Source: Kastovskya adunca ATA6-11-RM4
Lineage (GTDB): Bacteria > Cyanobacteriota > Cyanobacteriia > Cyanobacteriales > Coleofasciculaceae
Direction: 5' to 3'
Length of the DNA: 64,000 nt
Assembly (NCBI GenBank): GCA_019359445.1
Contig: JAHHHJ010000004.1
Location: forward strand, 124,001-188,000
In this document: piece by piece, positions 25,550-33,645 of the stretch
How positions within the stretch are numbered: position 1 is the first letter of the stretch
How the letters are laid out: every line of letters starts with the position of its first letter
Translations under genes and position numbers: made by a program
The notes under the pieces: generated by a model
What the model saw: the letters and a program-made list of their open reading frames with translations, nothing else
Told to the model about the DNA's origin: nothing
Databases searched by the model: none

Positions 25550-25645
25550 TCCGAGTTACGGGAATCGAACCCGTAGGGCTAGGAGTTGCCACTCCATTGC
25601 CGCCTAGCTTGTAACTAGGTGCGCCTACCATTACGCTCAACTCGG
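25550..25645 (-). tRNA. class II tRNA-like gene with ACA anticodon loop
   Basis: A 96-base gene that folds into a full cloverleaf: acceptor stem CCGAGTT/AACTCGG (7 of 7), a 3-bp D stem GCG/CGC with a GG-containing loop, anticodon stem CCTAG/CTAGG (5 of 5) with loop TTACAAG, a 28-base variable arm with stem GGAGT/ACTCC, T arm ACGGG-TTCGATT-CCCGT, and discriminator A. No CCA is encoded. By position the anticodon is ACA (cysteine codon UGU), which is odd for a long-variable-arm tRNA; A73 and the long arm are instead leucine-like. It lies just upstream of the antirepressor-like gene. Confidence 0.75.
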
Positions 25646-25705
25646 ATGTTAATAAGAAAAATTTTTATTCAGCTAGGCGGAGGTCTAGCTGTTTTTGCTT
25701 TTAAA

Positions 25706-26359
25706 CTACCCATCCCACTCCTCTTGAATATCAGAAGCAACACGATGGGAGGCGAAAATACCTCTTCCTACTTTTTTCCACTTTCCTTGTTCTGCTCCTA
25801 CCCTTAGCGCAACTGCGATAGAAGATCTGGCACGCTTAAAGTCTTCTCCGGATGTAGTTTCGTACAGAGATTCTGCCACTTCCGTGCTCGTTCTTGGCTC
25901 ATCATAGGACTCTAGAAGTTTCAGCAGCGCAGTTTCCTGAGTCATTTCTTTAAATTCTGGTTTTATAAAGTCTCTTGGGACAAGTTTTTCTTCGTCCTCG
26001 AAGAGCTTTATTTCTTTTTCATCATTCTCTTCATCCAACTCGTCATCTTCATCCAACTCGTCGTGGCCAAACAAGAAATTGAATGTCGATGAAAAATCGC
26101 TATTTTCTCTAGACTCAGGAATGTATTCTCTAAACTGAGGTTCTGGCGGGGTGTCTCTAGTGACAGTTTTCACTAGATTTAGGAGGAATGTGTAGTAACC
26201 CACGCTTTTCTTCAATCGCATCACAAGTGCTTTAGCTTCATCAATCTTGGGATTTCTCTTTAAAAAATCTTCTGCTTCACTAAGGTCGGCTTTTTTCTCG
26301 TTATGCTTTGTAGCGAGCCACTCGATCACTTCTGAGTGTTCTGGTTGCAAAATCTCCAT
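25706..26359 (-). CDS. winged-helix domain protein (island cargo)
   Basis: A 217-residue protein in three parts: a charged helical N-terminus (residues 1-70), an acidic linker (about 95-125, with DELDEDDELDEENDEKE), and a C-terminal winged helix (about 140-205) read from ALLKLLESYDEPRTSTEVAESLYE, RARSSIAVALRVG and GKWKKVGRGIFAS. Such a domain usually binds DNA. The acidic middle suggests protein contacts or nucleic-acid mimicry. It lies downstream of the transposition genes on the same strand and is a candidate regulator. No named family. Confidence 0.6.
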   Translation of the reverse strand: MEILQPEHSEVIEWLATKHNEKKADLSEAEDFLKRNPKIDEAKALVMRLKKSVGYYTFLLNLVKTVTRDTPPEPQFREYIPESRENSDFSSTFNFLFGHDELDEDDELDEENDEKEIKLFEDEEKLVPRDFIKPEFKEMTQETALLKLLESYDEPRTSTEVAESLYETTSGEDFKRARSSIAVALRVGAEQGKWKKVGRGIFASHRVASDIQEEWDG

Positions 26360-26478
26360 CTAGGGCATTCCACGTCAAGTTGAACGTTGATCCGGGCAAC
26401 GATTAGATGCTATAATCCTTACAAATAAAGAATCGTGCCTCTCTTTGAATAAAAGAGAAGTCGATTTTAAATATAAGA

Positions 26479-26540
26479 AAGAGGAGTCGGCGGTCACGTC
26501 TCGGGTGTGCAAAATCAGAGAGGATGCCGATTCCTTCTTT
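26479..26540. repeat. hairpin-forming inverted repeat
   Basis: GGAGTCGGC (26483-26491) pairs with GCCGATTCC (26526-26534), one G-T, and flanking purine/pyrimidine tracts (AAGAAAGA and TTCTTT) extend the stem. The loop is about 34 bases. It lies between the tnpC-like stop and the winged-helix gene and may end or process the transposition transcript. Confidence 0.5.
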
Positions 26541-26613
26541 TAGGATAGCTGATGGAAAGAAGGATGGTCAATTTTACATTGAAGAAATTTCCCAATTTAG
26601 AGAACTTCCTTCT

Positions 26614-27459
26614 TTACTCTAATTTCTCCAAAGGATATTCAGCCAACATCTCCTCAAAGGGTATCCATCCGTCATCGGCCGTTAAAACGCATTGAACTCC
26701 GTCAATGAACATTGAAGCTTCTACTATCTTTTTGGATTTAGCTAGGGGATACCAATCATTGAAGAGATCCAGCTCTACTTTCTGCTCGTAAACTTCGTTT
26801 GGCTTCCAGTGATCGCTAACGGCACTGACAAAAAAACCAGACGGGTTATTAGCTCTGTTCTTTAACACAGCTTCTCTTAGAGACTCAAGAGCGATCGCGA
26901 CGACATCAGAGGGCGCGTCTCGAAGTAGCCGTCTGATGGTTGAATTGAGTTCAACTCCGAGACCTCGAACCTCTGCCTCAAGGTCTGAAATATCTGATGA
27001 GAAAATCTGACTAGTATTGCTTGCTGAAACCTGCTGCTTTAGACGGTCGTTCTCAGCCTGTAATCTCCCGATCTGTTGTCGCAGTGAATTGACCTCAATC
27101 ACCTGCCCATAAGCGACTTCATTCTGCTTTCTCAACATCTTGACTTCAGACTCTAGCTGCTTGATGCGTTCCCGCAAAGTGCGAATTAGTGTGTCTTTAG
27201 AGGCATCAGATGCTCGTTGCTTTGGTTCTGGCTTTTGCTTTGTTCTTTGCTGCCGTAACTGCTCAATCCGTTCTTTAATCTCTAATTCCTTGTATAAAAA
27301 GGCTTTACTAACATCTGCTGTTTGAGCAACTGTGTTGAAGTTGATAGGCTTACCATCCTTTAGTAATTCCCGGATGCCTTTCTCAACTTTTTCTAGAGCT
27401 TCCTGGCGCTTCTTTTGAGCATTTTGGCGTAGACCGTTAACATTACGACTTATTGCCAT
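26614..27459 (-). CDS. tnpC: TnpC-like coiled-coil protein (DUF6262 type)
   Basis: About 281 residues from the ATG at 27459 (MAISRNVNGLRQNAQKKRQEA), which overlaps the end of the tnpB-like gene by 17 bases. The N-terminal 70 residues have a helix-turn-helix (INFNTVAQTADVSKAFLYKE) typical of TnpC/DUF6262 accessory proteins of Tn554-family elements. A long coiled coil (about 70-160) follows, then a C-terminal domain of about 120 residues not seen in the short TnpC of Tn554. It is expected to assist the two recombinases. Confidence 0.75.
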   Translation of the reverse strand: MAISRNVNGLRQNAQKKRQEALEKVEKGIRELLKDGKPINFNTVAQTADVSKAFLYKELEIKERIEQLRQQRTKQKPEPKQRASDASKDTLIRTLRERIKQLESEVKMLRKQNEVAYGQVIEVNSLRQQIGRLQAENDRLKQQVSASNTSQIFSSDISDLEAEVRGLGVELNSTIRRLLRDAPSDVVAIALESLREAVLKNRANNPSGFFVSAVSDHWKPNEVYEQKVELDLFNDWYPLAKSKKIVEASMFIDGVQCVLTADDGWIPFEEMLAEYPLEKLE

Positions 27460-29038
27460 CAACCTTACCCTCCAGTCCTGCAATTATTTTCTTCAAATTG
27501 TTTTTGACGGTTTCGTTCATCTCAACCTGCCGAACCCAACCGTTAGCTTGTGCTTTTTCAATGAGCCTTTCTATTTGCCCAAGTTGCTTCTTGTGTTCTG
27601 ATAAATACTCTGAGGTCGTCCGAAAATGGGTACAAGTTAGACAGGCATTAGCATGAGGGCACCCCTGAGAAATAGTGGGTAGGGCACAAGAACCATTAGG
27701 CAGGGCTTGAGCTTGGATATTGCGTTTAAACCATTGCAAGTCAGCAACCTCAACTTCGGGCGCAATCGACTCAACAATCTGGCCAGCAATGTTAATGACC
27801 TTGCCTTGGAACTTGGCGATCTCAGCTTTCATCGTTTTGTCATGAATGAAAGCATAAGTTGCTGTCATTTCAGGTGACTCGTGCCCCAAATAGCGCTGGA
27901 TGATGTGCTGTGGAACCCCATTGTTGATCATCCGAGTCCCTACTGTATGTCTAAATTGGTGCATCTGAAATCGCCACAACTTGCCACTTTCGTCGCAGAT
28001 ATTATGCTTTTTAGCTAAATTATTAAGGAATCGTGCAAAAGATTCACGAATCATCGGTTTTGGTCTTGGTCGAAACCCTGAAGGGCCACTAAAACTTGAG
28101 CAGAATAGATACTCATAGGAATCGCCTAAATGCTCTTGAATATAGCAGCGTTGCTCCTGAATAACTCGAACAACTTCTCGACTAACAGGAATGGTAAGTT
28201 CCTTTTTCATCTTGAATTGGTAGTACCGTAGGAACCAGTCACCCGCTTTGTCTTGCAGCAGGCAATCAGGCTTTAAGTACAGTAGTTCAGAGACCCGCAT
28301 TCCACATTCAATAATGACCAATGTCATACGCATGACGGGTTCTGGCAGGTCATCAATATAGGCGGTGAGCTGAGCCATGACACCTTCTGGAATGTATCTA
28401 GGTAAGGCTTTAGGTCGCTTGGGGTAATCCTCTTTGCGAATCAAATACCTTATGACAGGCAACCATTCGTTTTGATAGCAAAGGTCTAAGAAATCCCGCA
28501 TATTACATAGGAAATGCGATATAGTGGTTGGCTTTGAATGTTTAGCTGCCAAGTAAGCCAGAAAATCAATAATGACAGCTCGGTCTAGTTGCGTTGGTTC
28601 AAGCGATGGGTATTGTTCGCTCAAGAAATCGGAAAACTTTTTGAGTGATCCTAGTTTGTTCAGGGCAGAACTAAAGCTTTGCGTACTTAGTGTCAACTTG
28701 ATATACGCCTTTGCTGGCTTAAGCAACCAAGACTGGGAAATACCCTTGAAATTCAAGGTGTAGGCTTGCTTTCCCTTGCCTGGATCAATACCCAATCTTC
28801 GACAATCCCAAATTTCCTTTTGGTATTCATCTTCAGGATTAATGTCGAATAACTTAACTATTTGGGGAATAAAAACACGATTACAACTTTTGCAACGATA
28901 TTGTTGGTTGCCAGAGCTGCGATGCTTGCCCCCTTTAATGCAATTTTTGCTACCGCAATGAATACATAGGACTGAACCTTCTATTGATTTTTGCCTATGT
29001 GGATAAGCTCTCTTCTGAATCTTTTGTTGTGTTGACAT
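27443..29038 (-). CDS. tnpB: tyrosine recombinase, TnpB-like
   Basis: A 531-residue site-specific recombinase. The N-terminus has a zinc ribbon (CIHC at 25-28 and CKSC at 49-52), then a SAM-like core-binding domain, then the catalytic domain with Arg248 (ECGMRVSELL), His360-x-x-Arg363 (HQFRHTVGTRM), His386 (YLGHESPEM) and Tyr395. A cysteine-rich C-terminal segment (CPHANACLTC) follows. All catalytic residues are present. It overlaps the tnpA-like gene by 44 bases and the tnpC-like gene by 17, so the three are co-translated, as in Tn554. Confidence 0.85.
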   Translation of the reverse strand: MSTQQKIQKRAYPHRQKSIEGSVLCIHCGSKNCIKGGKHRSSGNQQYRCKSCNRVFIPQIVKLFDINPEDEYQKEIWDCRRLGIDPGKGKQAYTLNFKGISQSWLLKPAKAYIKLTLSTQSFSSALNKLGSLKKFSDFLSEQYPSLEPTQLDRAVIIDFLAYLAAKHSKPTTISHFLCNMRDFLDLCYQNEWLPVIRYLIRKEDYPKRPKALPRYIPEGVMAQLTAYIDDLPEPVMRMTLVIIECGMRVSELLYLKPDCLLQDKAGDWFLRYYQFKMKKELTIPVSREVVRVIQEQRCYIQEHLGDSYEYLFCSSFSGPSGFRPRPKPMIRESFARFLNNLAKKHNICDESGKLWRFQMHQFRHTVGTRMINNGVPQHIIQRYLGHESPEMTATYAFIHDKTMKAEIAKFQGKVINIAGQIVESIAPEVEVADLQWFKRNIQAQALPNGSCALPTISQGCPHANACLTCTHFRTTSEYLSEHKKQLGQIERLIEKAQANGWVRQVEMNETVKNNLKKIIAGLEGKVDGNKS

Positions 29039-30128
29039 CTGTTCGGCTCTCTAAATATTTTTGATACTCGTGTTTCATGTCTTCGTTGGTGACATGAACG
29101 TAGGTGTCTATAGTCGTCTGGATGCTGGCGTGCCCCAGTCGCTTCTGGACATATGCCATTTCCACTCCCTCACGGATCAACTCGGTCGCGTGAGTATGTC
29201 TGAGCATGTGAGGGTGAATCGCGATGCCAGTCTTCCTCTTGAGCCGATTGAATAAGTCCATGGCAGTGCCGTAGGTCATTGGGGCACCAATCCTGCCTTC
29301 CCAAAGGTTTACAAACACGTAGTCGCTTAGATCGTCGCCCAGTATTTCCATAAACTCTTCTTGCAAGTACTGACTGTAAAGCCCCATCAACTCTTTTGTG
29401 ACGTGAATTGTATTCGGATCTTTGCTTTTTGAGCGAACCCCGTTTGCGTTATTGGCTCTTGGCACAATTTGAATCTGATTGTCCCAAGACTGAATGTCTT
29501 CGTGGCGAAGTCCTAATGCTTGCCCTATACGTATTCCGCTTTCGTGAAGCAAGCACAGCAAAAACTTATCTCTAACTCGGTGACAGGCATCAAAAAGCTG
29601 CTGTACCTGTTCTTGAGAAACTGTTTTTGGTGTGCGTCTTGGAACCTTAAGTTTTAGTAGTCTTGCTTGGGTAGGTTTGCCTTTCGTAATGTGATGCAAG
29701 AAGCCTTTGTATCTTCGACCTGGCATGACGCGAGATCTATAAAGAGGGATATGAGGCACCTTGCCAGCCTTTTCGTGGAAGTCGTAGAGCATACAGACTG
29801 AAGTCAAAATCGCGTTGACAGTTGATTCGGTTCTTTTTGCTTCTTGCTCATGAATCGAAAGCACGTCTTTAGGTGCTGGGATTCTAAGCCACGACATGAA
29901 GTCGGCAAGTTCAACTACATTGATCGCTGCCCAATCTAAATCCCTGCTTTGCAAATATTCCCAATACAGCTTGAGATGAAATGCATAAGCTTTGACGGTG
30001 TTAGGGGAACGCTCAATATTTCGCAAGTAAGTCAGATACTCTTCAACTGGCTCAACTGGCAAAAAGTCATCTCCTAGCACCGTCCAAGTTACTTGCTCAG
30101 ATGGAAGTCTAACTCTCTGTACCTTCAC
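28995..30128 (-). CDS. tnpA: tyrosine recombinase, TnpA-like
   Basis: A 377-residue tyrosine recombinase with an N-terminal core-binding domain (residues about 25-125) and a catalytic domain with Arg200 (HESGIRIGQALGL), His307-x-x-Arg310 (HPHMLRHTHAT), His333 (RLGHASIQTT) and Tyr343. All are intact. It is the first gene of the trio and starts only about 120 bases from the junction with the recQ N-terminal fragment, the position tnpA takes in Tn554. Together with the TnpB-like and TnpC-like proteins it probably inserted the island. Confidence 0.87.
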   Translation of the reverse strand: MKVQRVRLPSEQVTWTVLGDDFLPVEPVEEYLTYLRNIERSPNTVKAYAFHLKLYWEYLQSRDLDWAAINVVELADFMSWLRIPAPKDVLSIHEQEAKRTESTVNAILTSVCMLYDFHEKAGKVPHIPLYRSRVMPGRRYKGFLHHITKGKPTQARLLKLKVPRRTPKTVSQEQVQQLFDACHRVRDKFLLCLLHESGIRIGQALGLRHEDIQSWDNQIQIVPRANNANGVRSKSKDPNTIHVTKELMGLYSQYLQEEFMEILGDDLSDYVFVNLWEGRIGAPMTYGTAMDLFNRLKRKTGIAIHPHMLRHTHATELIREGVEMAYVQKRLGHASIQTTIDTYVHVTNEDMKHEYQKYLESRTDVNTTKDSEESLST

Positions 30129-30246
30129 TTTGTAGACGTTGATTACTTTAAAGAAGGGCTTTTAAATATTGTTCCACAAAGAAGTGATTTAAATTATAAT
30201 TTGTTGTTGTTTACTATAAAGATTTTAGAAAGAAGGCTGTTGTTAA

Positions 30247-30400
30247 CACCCGTCGGCAGCACAATCAAGGCATCTTGCTGATCTAGGAGACTGCGAACAA
30301 TCTCTCCCTGCGGTGAACGAAAGCTGTCATAGCCCCAGATTCTTTTAAACTCCGCAAGAACAGCATCCCACGACGTTTTTTCAGAATTATTAGCAATCAT
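30247..30400 (-). pseudogene. recQ: RecQ helicase, N-terminal fragment of split gene
   Basis: The minus-strand frame from the ATG at 30400 reads the start of a RecQ helicase: WDAVLAEFKRIWGYDSFRSP, then QGEIVRSLLDQQDALIVLPTG, with the RecQ-specific F..FR..Q element. At PTG (motif I) it changes into unrelated residues and stops at 30194. The remainder of the helicase begins GGKSVCFQLPAL at 19213. The combined protein would have about 490 residues, normal for short bacterial RecQ. The original promoter and start lie to the right of 30400. Confidence 0.88.
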
Positions 30401-30583
30401 TAGTAGGCACCTGCTTTAAGGTTTTCGCACTTCAATGTTTGGCGACGATCTAAAACAGTTATAACCTCAAGTTTTCGGGGTGGGGTTTTGTGACAGCCTA
30501 CTAATTTACTACAAGATGGAAGTCAAAAACAGGAGAAGCTAAGAAGTAGCGATCGCGGCTTATCAATTCTAAAACTTTCCGTT

Positions 30584-30620
30584 TTAGATCCCCGACTTCT
30601 TGAAGAAGTTGGGGATCTAA
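30584..30620. terminator. 18-bp near-perfect hairpin after methyltransferase gene
   Basis: TTAGATCCCCGACTTCTT is mirrored by AAGAAGTTGGGGATCTAA with one G-T pair and a single-base loop. It lies just after the stop of the methyltransferase gene (minus strand) and before the recQ promoter, so it may act as a terminator. No U-run follows; hairpins with this GATCCCCGACTTCTT core are also common interspersed repeats in cyanobacteria. Confidence 0.55.
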
Positions 30621-30634
30621 GCAACCAACTTATT

Positions 30635-31435
30635 TTACTTCGTCGCTACCACGGCAATATTCCAACTCATCCGCTTCATCAAGGGTAGCTTTTTCAGAAA
30701 ACCATCTATTTTTTCTAATCGCCGATAATTTGGCTTCAGCCTTTCCTGTTCAATAATAATTTTTTTCCAGTAACGCTCCTTATTTGGATTGACTTTTTCT
30801 ATCAAATAAAAGCGCAGGAAAATCCATAATGTTGCTATCCAAAAGGTATCATAGTCTGTCTTTGTAAAAAGGGTTTTAATGTAGTTAACGATATTAATAT
30901 CTAGTGGCGTTTCATCTTCCGTTCGCACTTCCGTTGCCATGCGTCGGTAGACATTAATTACAGGATTGTGCTTTAAAGGGTCCCAAAAACAAGCTTTTCC
31001 ACCGGGTTTGAGAACGCGGTGCATTTCTTTTAAGGCGATTTTGGGGTCGGGGATGTGGTGTAGTAAGTTTGAGGCGTAGACGATGTCAAAGGTGTTGTCG
31101 GGAAAGTCTAACGCCATCGCGTTTGCCGTGCGTCCTTCAATTTGCACCCCGTTGGCGGCAGCGAGTTGCAATGCCACTTCCACCATGCCAGGGGAGTAGT
31201 CTGTTGCTACGCAACGCGCTCCTTTTTTGGCAAAATAGACGCTATTTTCCCCCGCACCACAACCCAAGTCTAGAAGTAATTTCCCTTGAATATTCCCTAG
31301 TTTGCGGAGGATAAAGCGATTTTCTGGGGCTGTGCAGGCTTCAAAGTAGTCGGCGACTCGAATACCATCGATATCAATAGCCGCCGCCCAGGCATCGTGA
31401 AAGCGTCGCTCTTTTTCTAGGGTGTCGTCTTGCAT
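30635..31435 (-). CDS. class I SAM-dependent methyltransferase
   Basis: A 266-residue methyltransferase of the UbiE-like methyltransf_11 type. Motif I is LLDLGCGAGENSVYFA (residues about 53-68), then CVATDYSPGMVEVAL, and motif IV FDIVYASNLLHHIPD; KEMHRVLKPGGKACFWDPL is the typical post-I/VI block. The C-terminal 90 residues hold aromatic, hydrophobic helices (FWIATLWIFLRFYLI) that may bind a membrane-associated or lipid-like substrate. It lies 37 bases after the end of the membrane-protein gene's start region on the same strand, suggesting co-expression with glycosylation genes. Confidence 0.82.
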   Translation of the reverse strand: MQDDTLEKERRFHDAWAAAIDIDGIRVADYFEACTAPENRFILRKLGNIQGKLLLDLGCGAGENSVYFAKKGARCVATDYSPGMVEVALQLAAANGVQIEGRTANAMALDFPDNTFDIVYASNLLHHIPDPKIALKEMHRVLKPGGKACFWDPLKHNPVINVYRRMATEVRTEDETPLDINIVNYIKTLFTKTDYDTFWIATLWIFLRFYLIEKVNPNKERYWKKIIIEQERLKPNYRRLEKIDGFLKKLPLMKRMSWNIAVVATK

Positions 31436-31472
31436 TGGTGTTTCTTGCTAATTTGTTTAATCTAAAGCGATA

Positions 31473-33635
31473 TTATTGATTATTTTGAGTTAATACGGCA
31501 AGGGAATTAATCTCCAGCGCACAATCATCAATTAAATCATTTTTGTTGTCTCTTAAAACTTCAAGCAGTAAGTATGCGGGGTTTTGACCGCGAATGGCTA
31601 GCTTAAAACGGGATGAATTATCCGGAGAATATTGGTTTTCTAGGGAGCTAATTGTATCGGCGCGTTGGTTGAGGAGTGTCAACCTGAGAGAGCTTTTTTG
31701 AGCGCAGTTATTCCGAAACATAACTGTACCAGTAACTTCAACATTTTCTGGCAGCGAACCCAGATACAGGAAGGATATTGTATCTTGTTGATCGAAGGGT
31801 AAAGAATCGCGATCGCCAGGAGAAATTACTACCCTGTAGGTGTTGTCTGGATTTTTGCTAATGGAAGTCTTATCCAACGGCTGACTCAAAAGCATCCAGT
31901 CTATCTGTAGACCGGGTTGTTCACCAATTTGCTGCTGCATGGCGTCGAAGGTTCGCACGGCTGTTTCCAGCACAGTTGGATGGGTGCGCTGATAAAGGTT
32001 TACTGTGACATTGTTTGAGAGGGTAAACTCTACAGGTAGTGGCTTAAAATCCTGGGCAATTTCCCAATTTTGGGTAAAGGCATCAAACACGACCTTAACA
32101 ACATCTTGTTCTCCACTCCGCACAACTTGTTCGTCGGTGGGCAAAATTTGTTGAAAAGGAATAGGAACTACCACATATTTTGCCTGTAATAGTTGTTCTA
32201 GGGGATAAAAATCGCGAGAATCAATTTCTGGAATTCTCAAAATATTTAATCTACTTTCCTCTCGCCCGTACAGTGTCTGTTCAGCCGTAGTTACAACACT
32301 GGGATTAAGGAAGCTGGAAGCCGCTACAACAGAAATAGGTTCTCGATTTGGGGCTAATTGACGCAGGTAATTAACGAGTTGCAGGACTTCATCGTAGTCT
32401 TGGCGCACGAGAGGTGAGAAATTAGCGGCAAATAGGGGACGCACAGAATTGGTGAATGTCCCCATTGGAGTCAGTCCCATAATGACATTGCAGACCAGAT
32501 AAAGACTCGCCGCACCTAATATCAAGGTGCGTGTTTTACCTGGGAACATACGACCGATTGTCCAGATAAAGCAGGCAATCCCCAGCACTACAAAGGGCGT
32601 GATATGTAAGGTGTAGTGTATGTAGCCATAACGAAGTAGGACTAGCCACTCAATCAACCCCAGACTGCCAAACAGTACGATAAACGTCGTGGCGGGAAGG
32701 TTGACTCGACGGGTAAGGATACCCGCAGAAAATCCCAAAATTACGAGCATCCAGACTACCCAGCCATAGAAGGAGGCGTAACGTTGTACAACGTCGCTAA
32801 AGGTTAGGCTCCAAGCAGCGTGGAGAGTGCCATAATCAACGGTCAGGGCACGGTAGGTAAATTTCCAGGCAAAAGTGATTAAAGTGGCGAAGCTAATTGC
32901 CGCGATTAGACTAATTTGGACAATACTTTTCAGCAAATGCTGCCAAGCTCTACGCAGATTTAGCTGCACCTCGGCAGAAAAAACCAGCAAGTACTGTAGA
33001 GTCATGGCACCAAAAAAGGCAATGGCGCTGTAGGCAAAATGGCGGCGAAATAGGGCGGATGCGCCCAGCAAAAATCCAATTAGGGGAATTTGCCACCAAT
33101 GCTTGAGTTTGACATCCTGTAGGTACGCTAAAACGGCAAGGGAAATCAGGAGAATGCCGCCGATGTCAGGGTAGCCACGAAGCAATGGTGCCCAAACGGC
33201 TGGGACTAATAAGGTCAGGAATGCTGTTGACCAAAAAACTGCCCGTGGATGTATCGGTATTAGCTTAGTGGCGATCGCTCCCATGACTAAGCTAAAGGGT
33301 AGCAGATAAACTAAGGCGAGGCTGACGATAAAGACGAGACGGGACTCGCCAAAGGCTAAGAGGAACGGCAGCAACGGAACAGCATAAAGCAAGTTGTAGT
33401 TGGTAGCAAGAGACGCTTGTAGTTGCTGTATTGCCTCAGTTGGGGATTGTCGCCAAGAGCTGACAAATGATGTGGCTTTGTTTTGATAGGCTACCCAGTC
33501 CCAAAAATAGAAGTAATGCTCATGGGATACATACAGAACTGGGAGGATTACGACAATCAGCGCCAGTGCCGTAAAAAAGACGATGCTGGCAGGAAATTTC
33601 GGGAGAAACGTCCGCCAGCGTCGAGAACGTGACAT
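31473..33635 (-). CDS. large membrane protein, GT39-like
   Basis: A 720-residue integral membrane protein with about eleven to twelve hydrophobic segments in the first 400 residues and a soluble C-terminal domain of about 300. The layout resembles lipid-linked-sugar glycosyltransferases of the GT-C/PMT kind: an acidic motif near the first external loop (FYFWDWVAYQNKA) and a large exterior domain. The C-terminal part contains beta-rich stretches. No family signature is decisive. It ends 10 bases from leuA on the same strand, so it may be transcribed from the leuA promoter. Confidence 0.65.
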   Translation of the reverse strand: MSRSRRWRTFLPKFPASIVFFTALALIVVILPVLYVSHEHYFYFWDWVAYQNKATSFVSSWRQSPTEAIQQLQASLATNYNLLYAVPLLPFLLAFGESRLVFIVSLALVYLLPFSLVMGAIATKLIPIHPRAVFWSTAFLTLLVPAVWAPLLRGYPDIGGILLISLAVLAYLQDVKLKHWWQIPLIGFLLGASALFRRHFAYSAIAFFGAMTLQYLLVFSAEVQLNLRRAWQHLLKSIVQISLIAAISFATLITFAWKFTYRALTVDYGTLHAAWSLTFSDVVQRYASFYGWVVWMLVILGFSAGILTRRVNLPATTFIVLFGSLGLIEWLVLLRYGYIHYTLHITPFVVLGIACFIWTIGRMFPGKTRTLILGAASLYLVCNVIMGLTPMGTFTNSVRPLFAANFSPLVRQDYDEVLQLVNYLRQLAPNREPISVVAASSFLNPSVVTTAEQTLYGREESRLNILRIPEIDSRDFYPLEQLLQAKYVVVPIPFQQILPTDEQVVRSGEQDVVKVVFDAFTQNWEIAQDFKPLPVEFTLSNNVTVNLYQRTHPTVLETAVRTFDAMQQQIGEQPGLQIDWMLLSQPLDKTSISKNPDNTYRVVISPGDRDSLPFDQQDTISFLYLGSLPENVEVTGTVMFRNNCAQKSSLRLTLLNQRADTISSLENQYSPDNSSRFKLAIRGQNPAYLLLEVLRDNKNDLIDDCALEINSLAVLTQNNQ

Positions 33636-33645
33636 AGAGTCAAGC

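Larger units (their letters stand above)
19214..30246. mobile_element. Tn554-like island inserted in recQ
   Basis: About 11.0 kb lies between the two halves of recQ. The left boundary is where recQ-coding sequence CCGACTTTCCCCC (19201-19213) stops; the right boundary is CACCCGT (30247-30253), where the N-terminal frame resumes. Joining them restores LPTGGGKS in frame. At the right end sit tnpA-tnpB-tnpC-like genes reading inward, as in Tn554, whose members insert at specific sites without terminal inverted repeats; I see none here either. Everything between is cargo, possibly acquired in more than one step. Exact core and end bases cannot be fixed without an empty-site sequence. Confidence 0.82.

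Noticed and set aside
30194-30246. The last 17 codons of the 68-codon frame containing the recQ N-terminus
   Set aside because: These codons (VNNSLLSKIF...) lie in the island end and have no relation to RecQ; they arise from read-through into the insertion.
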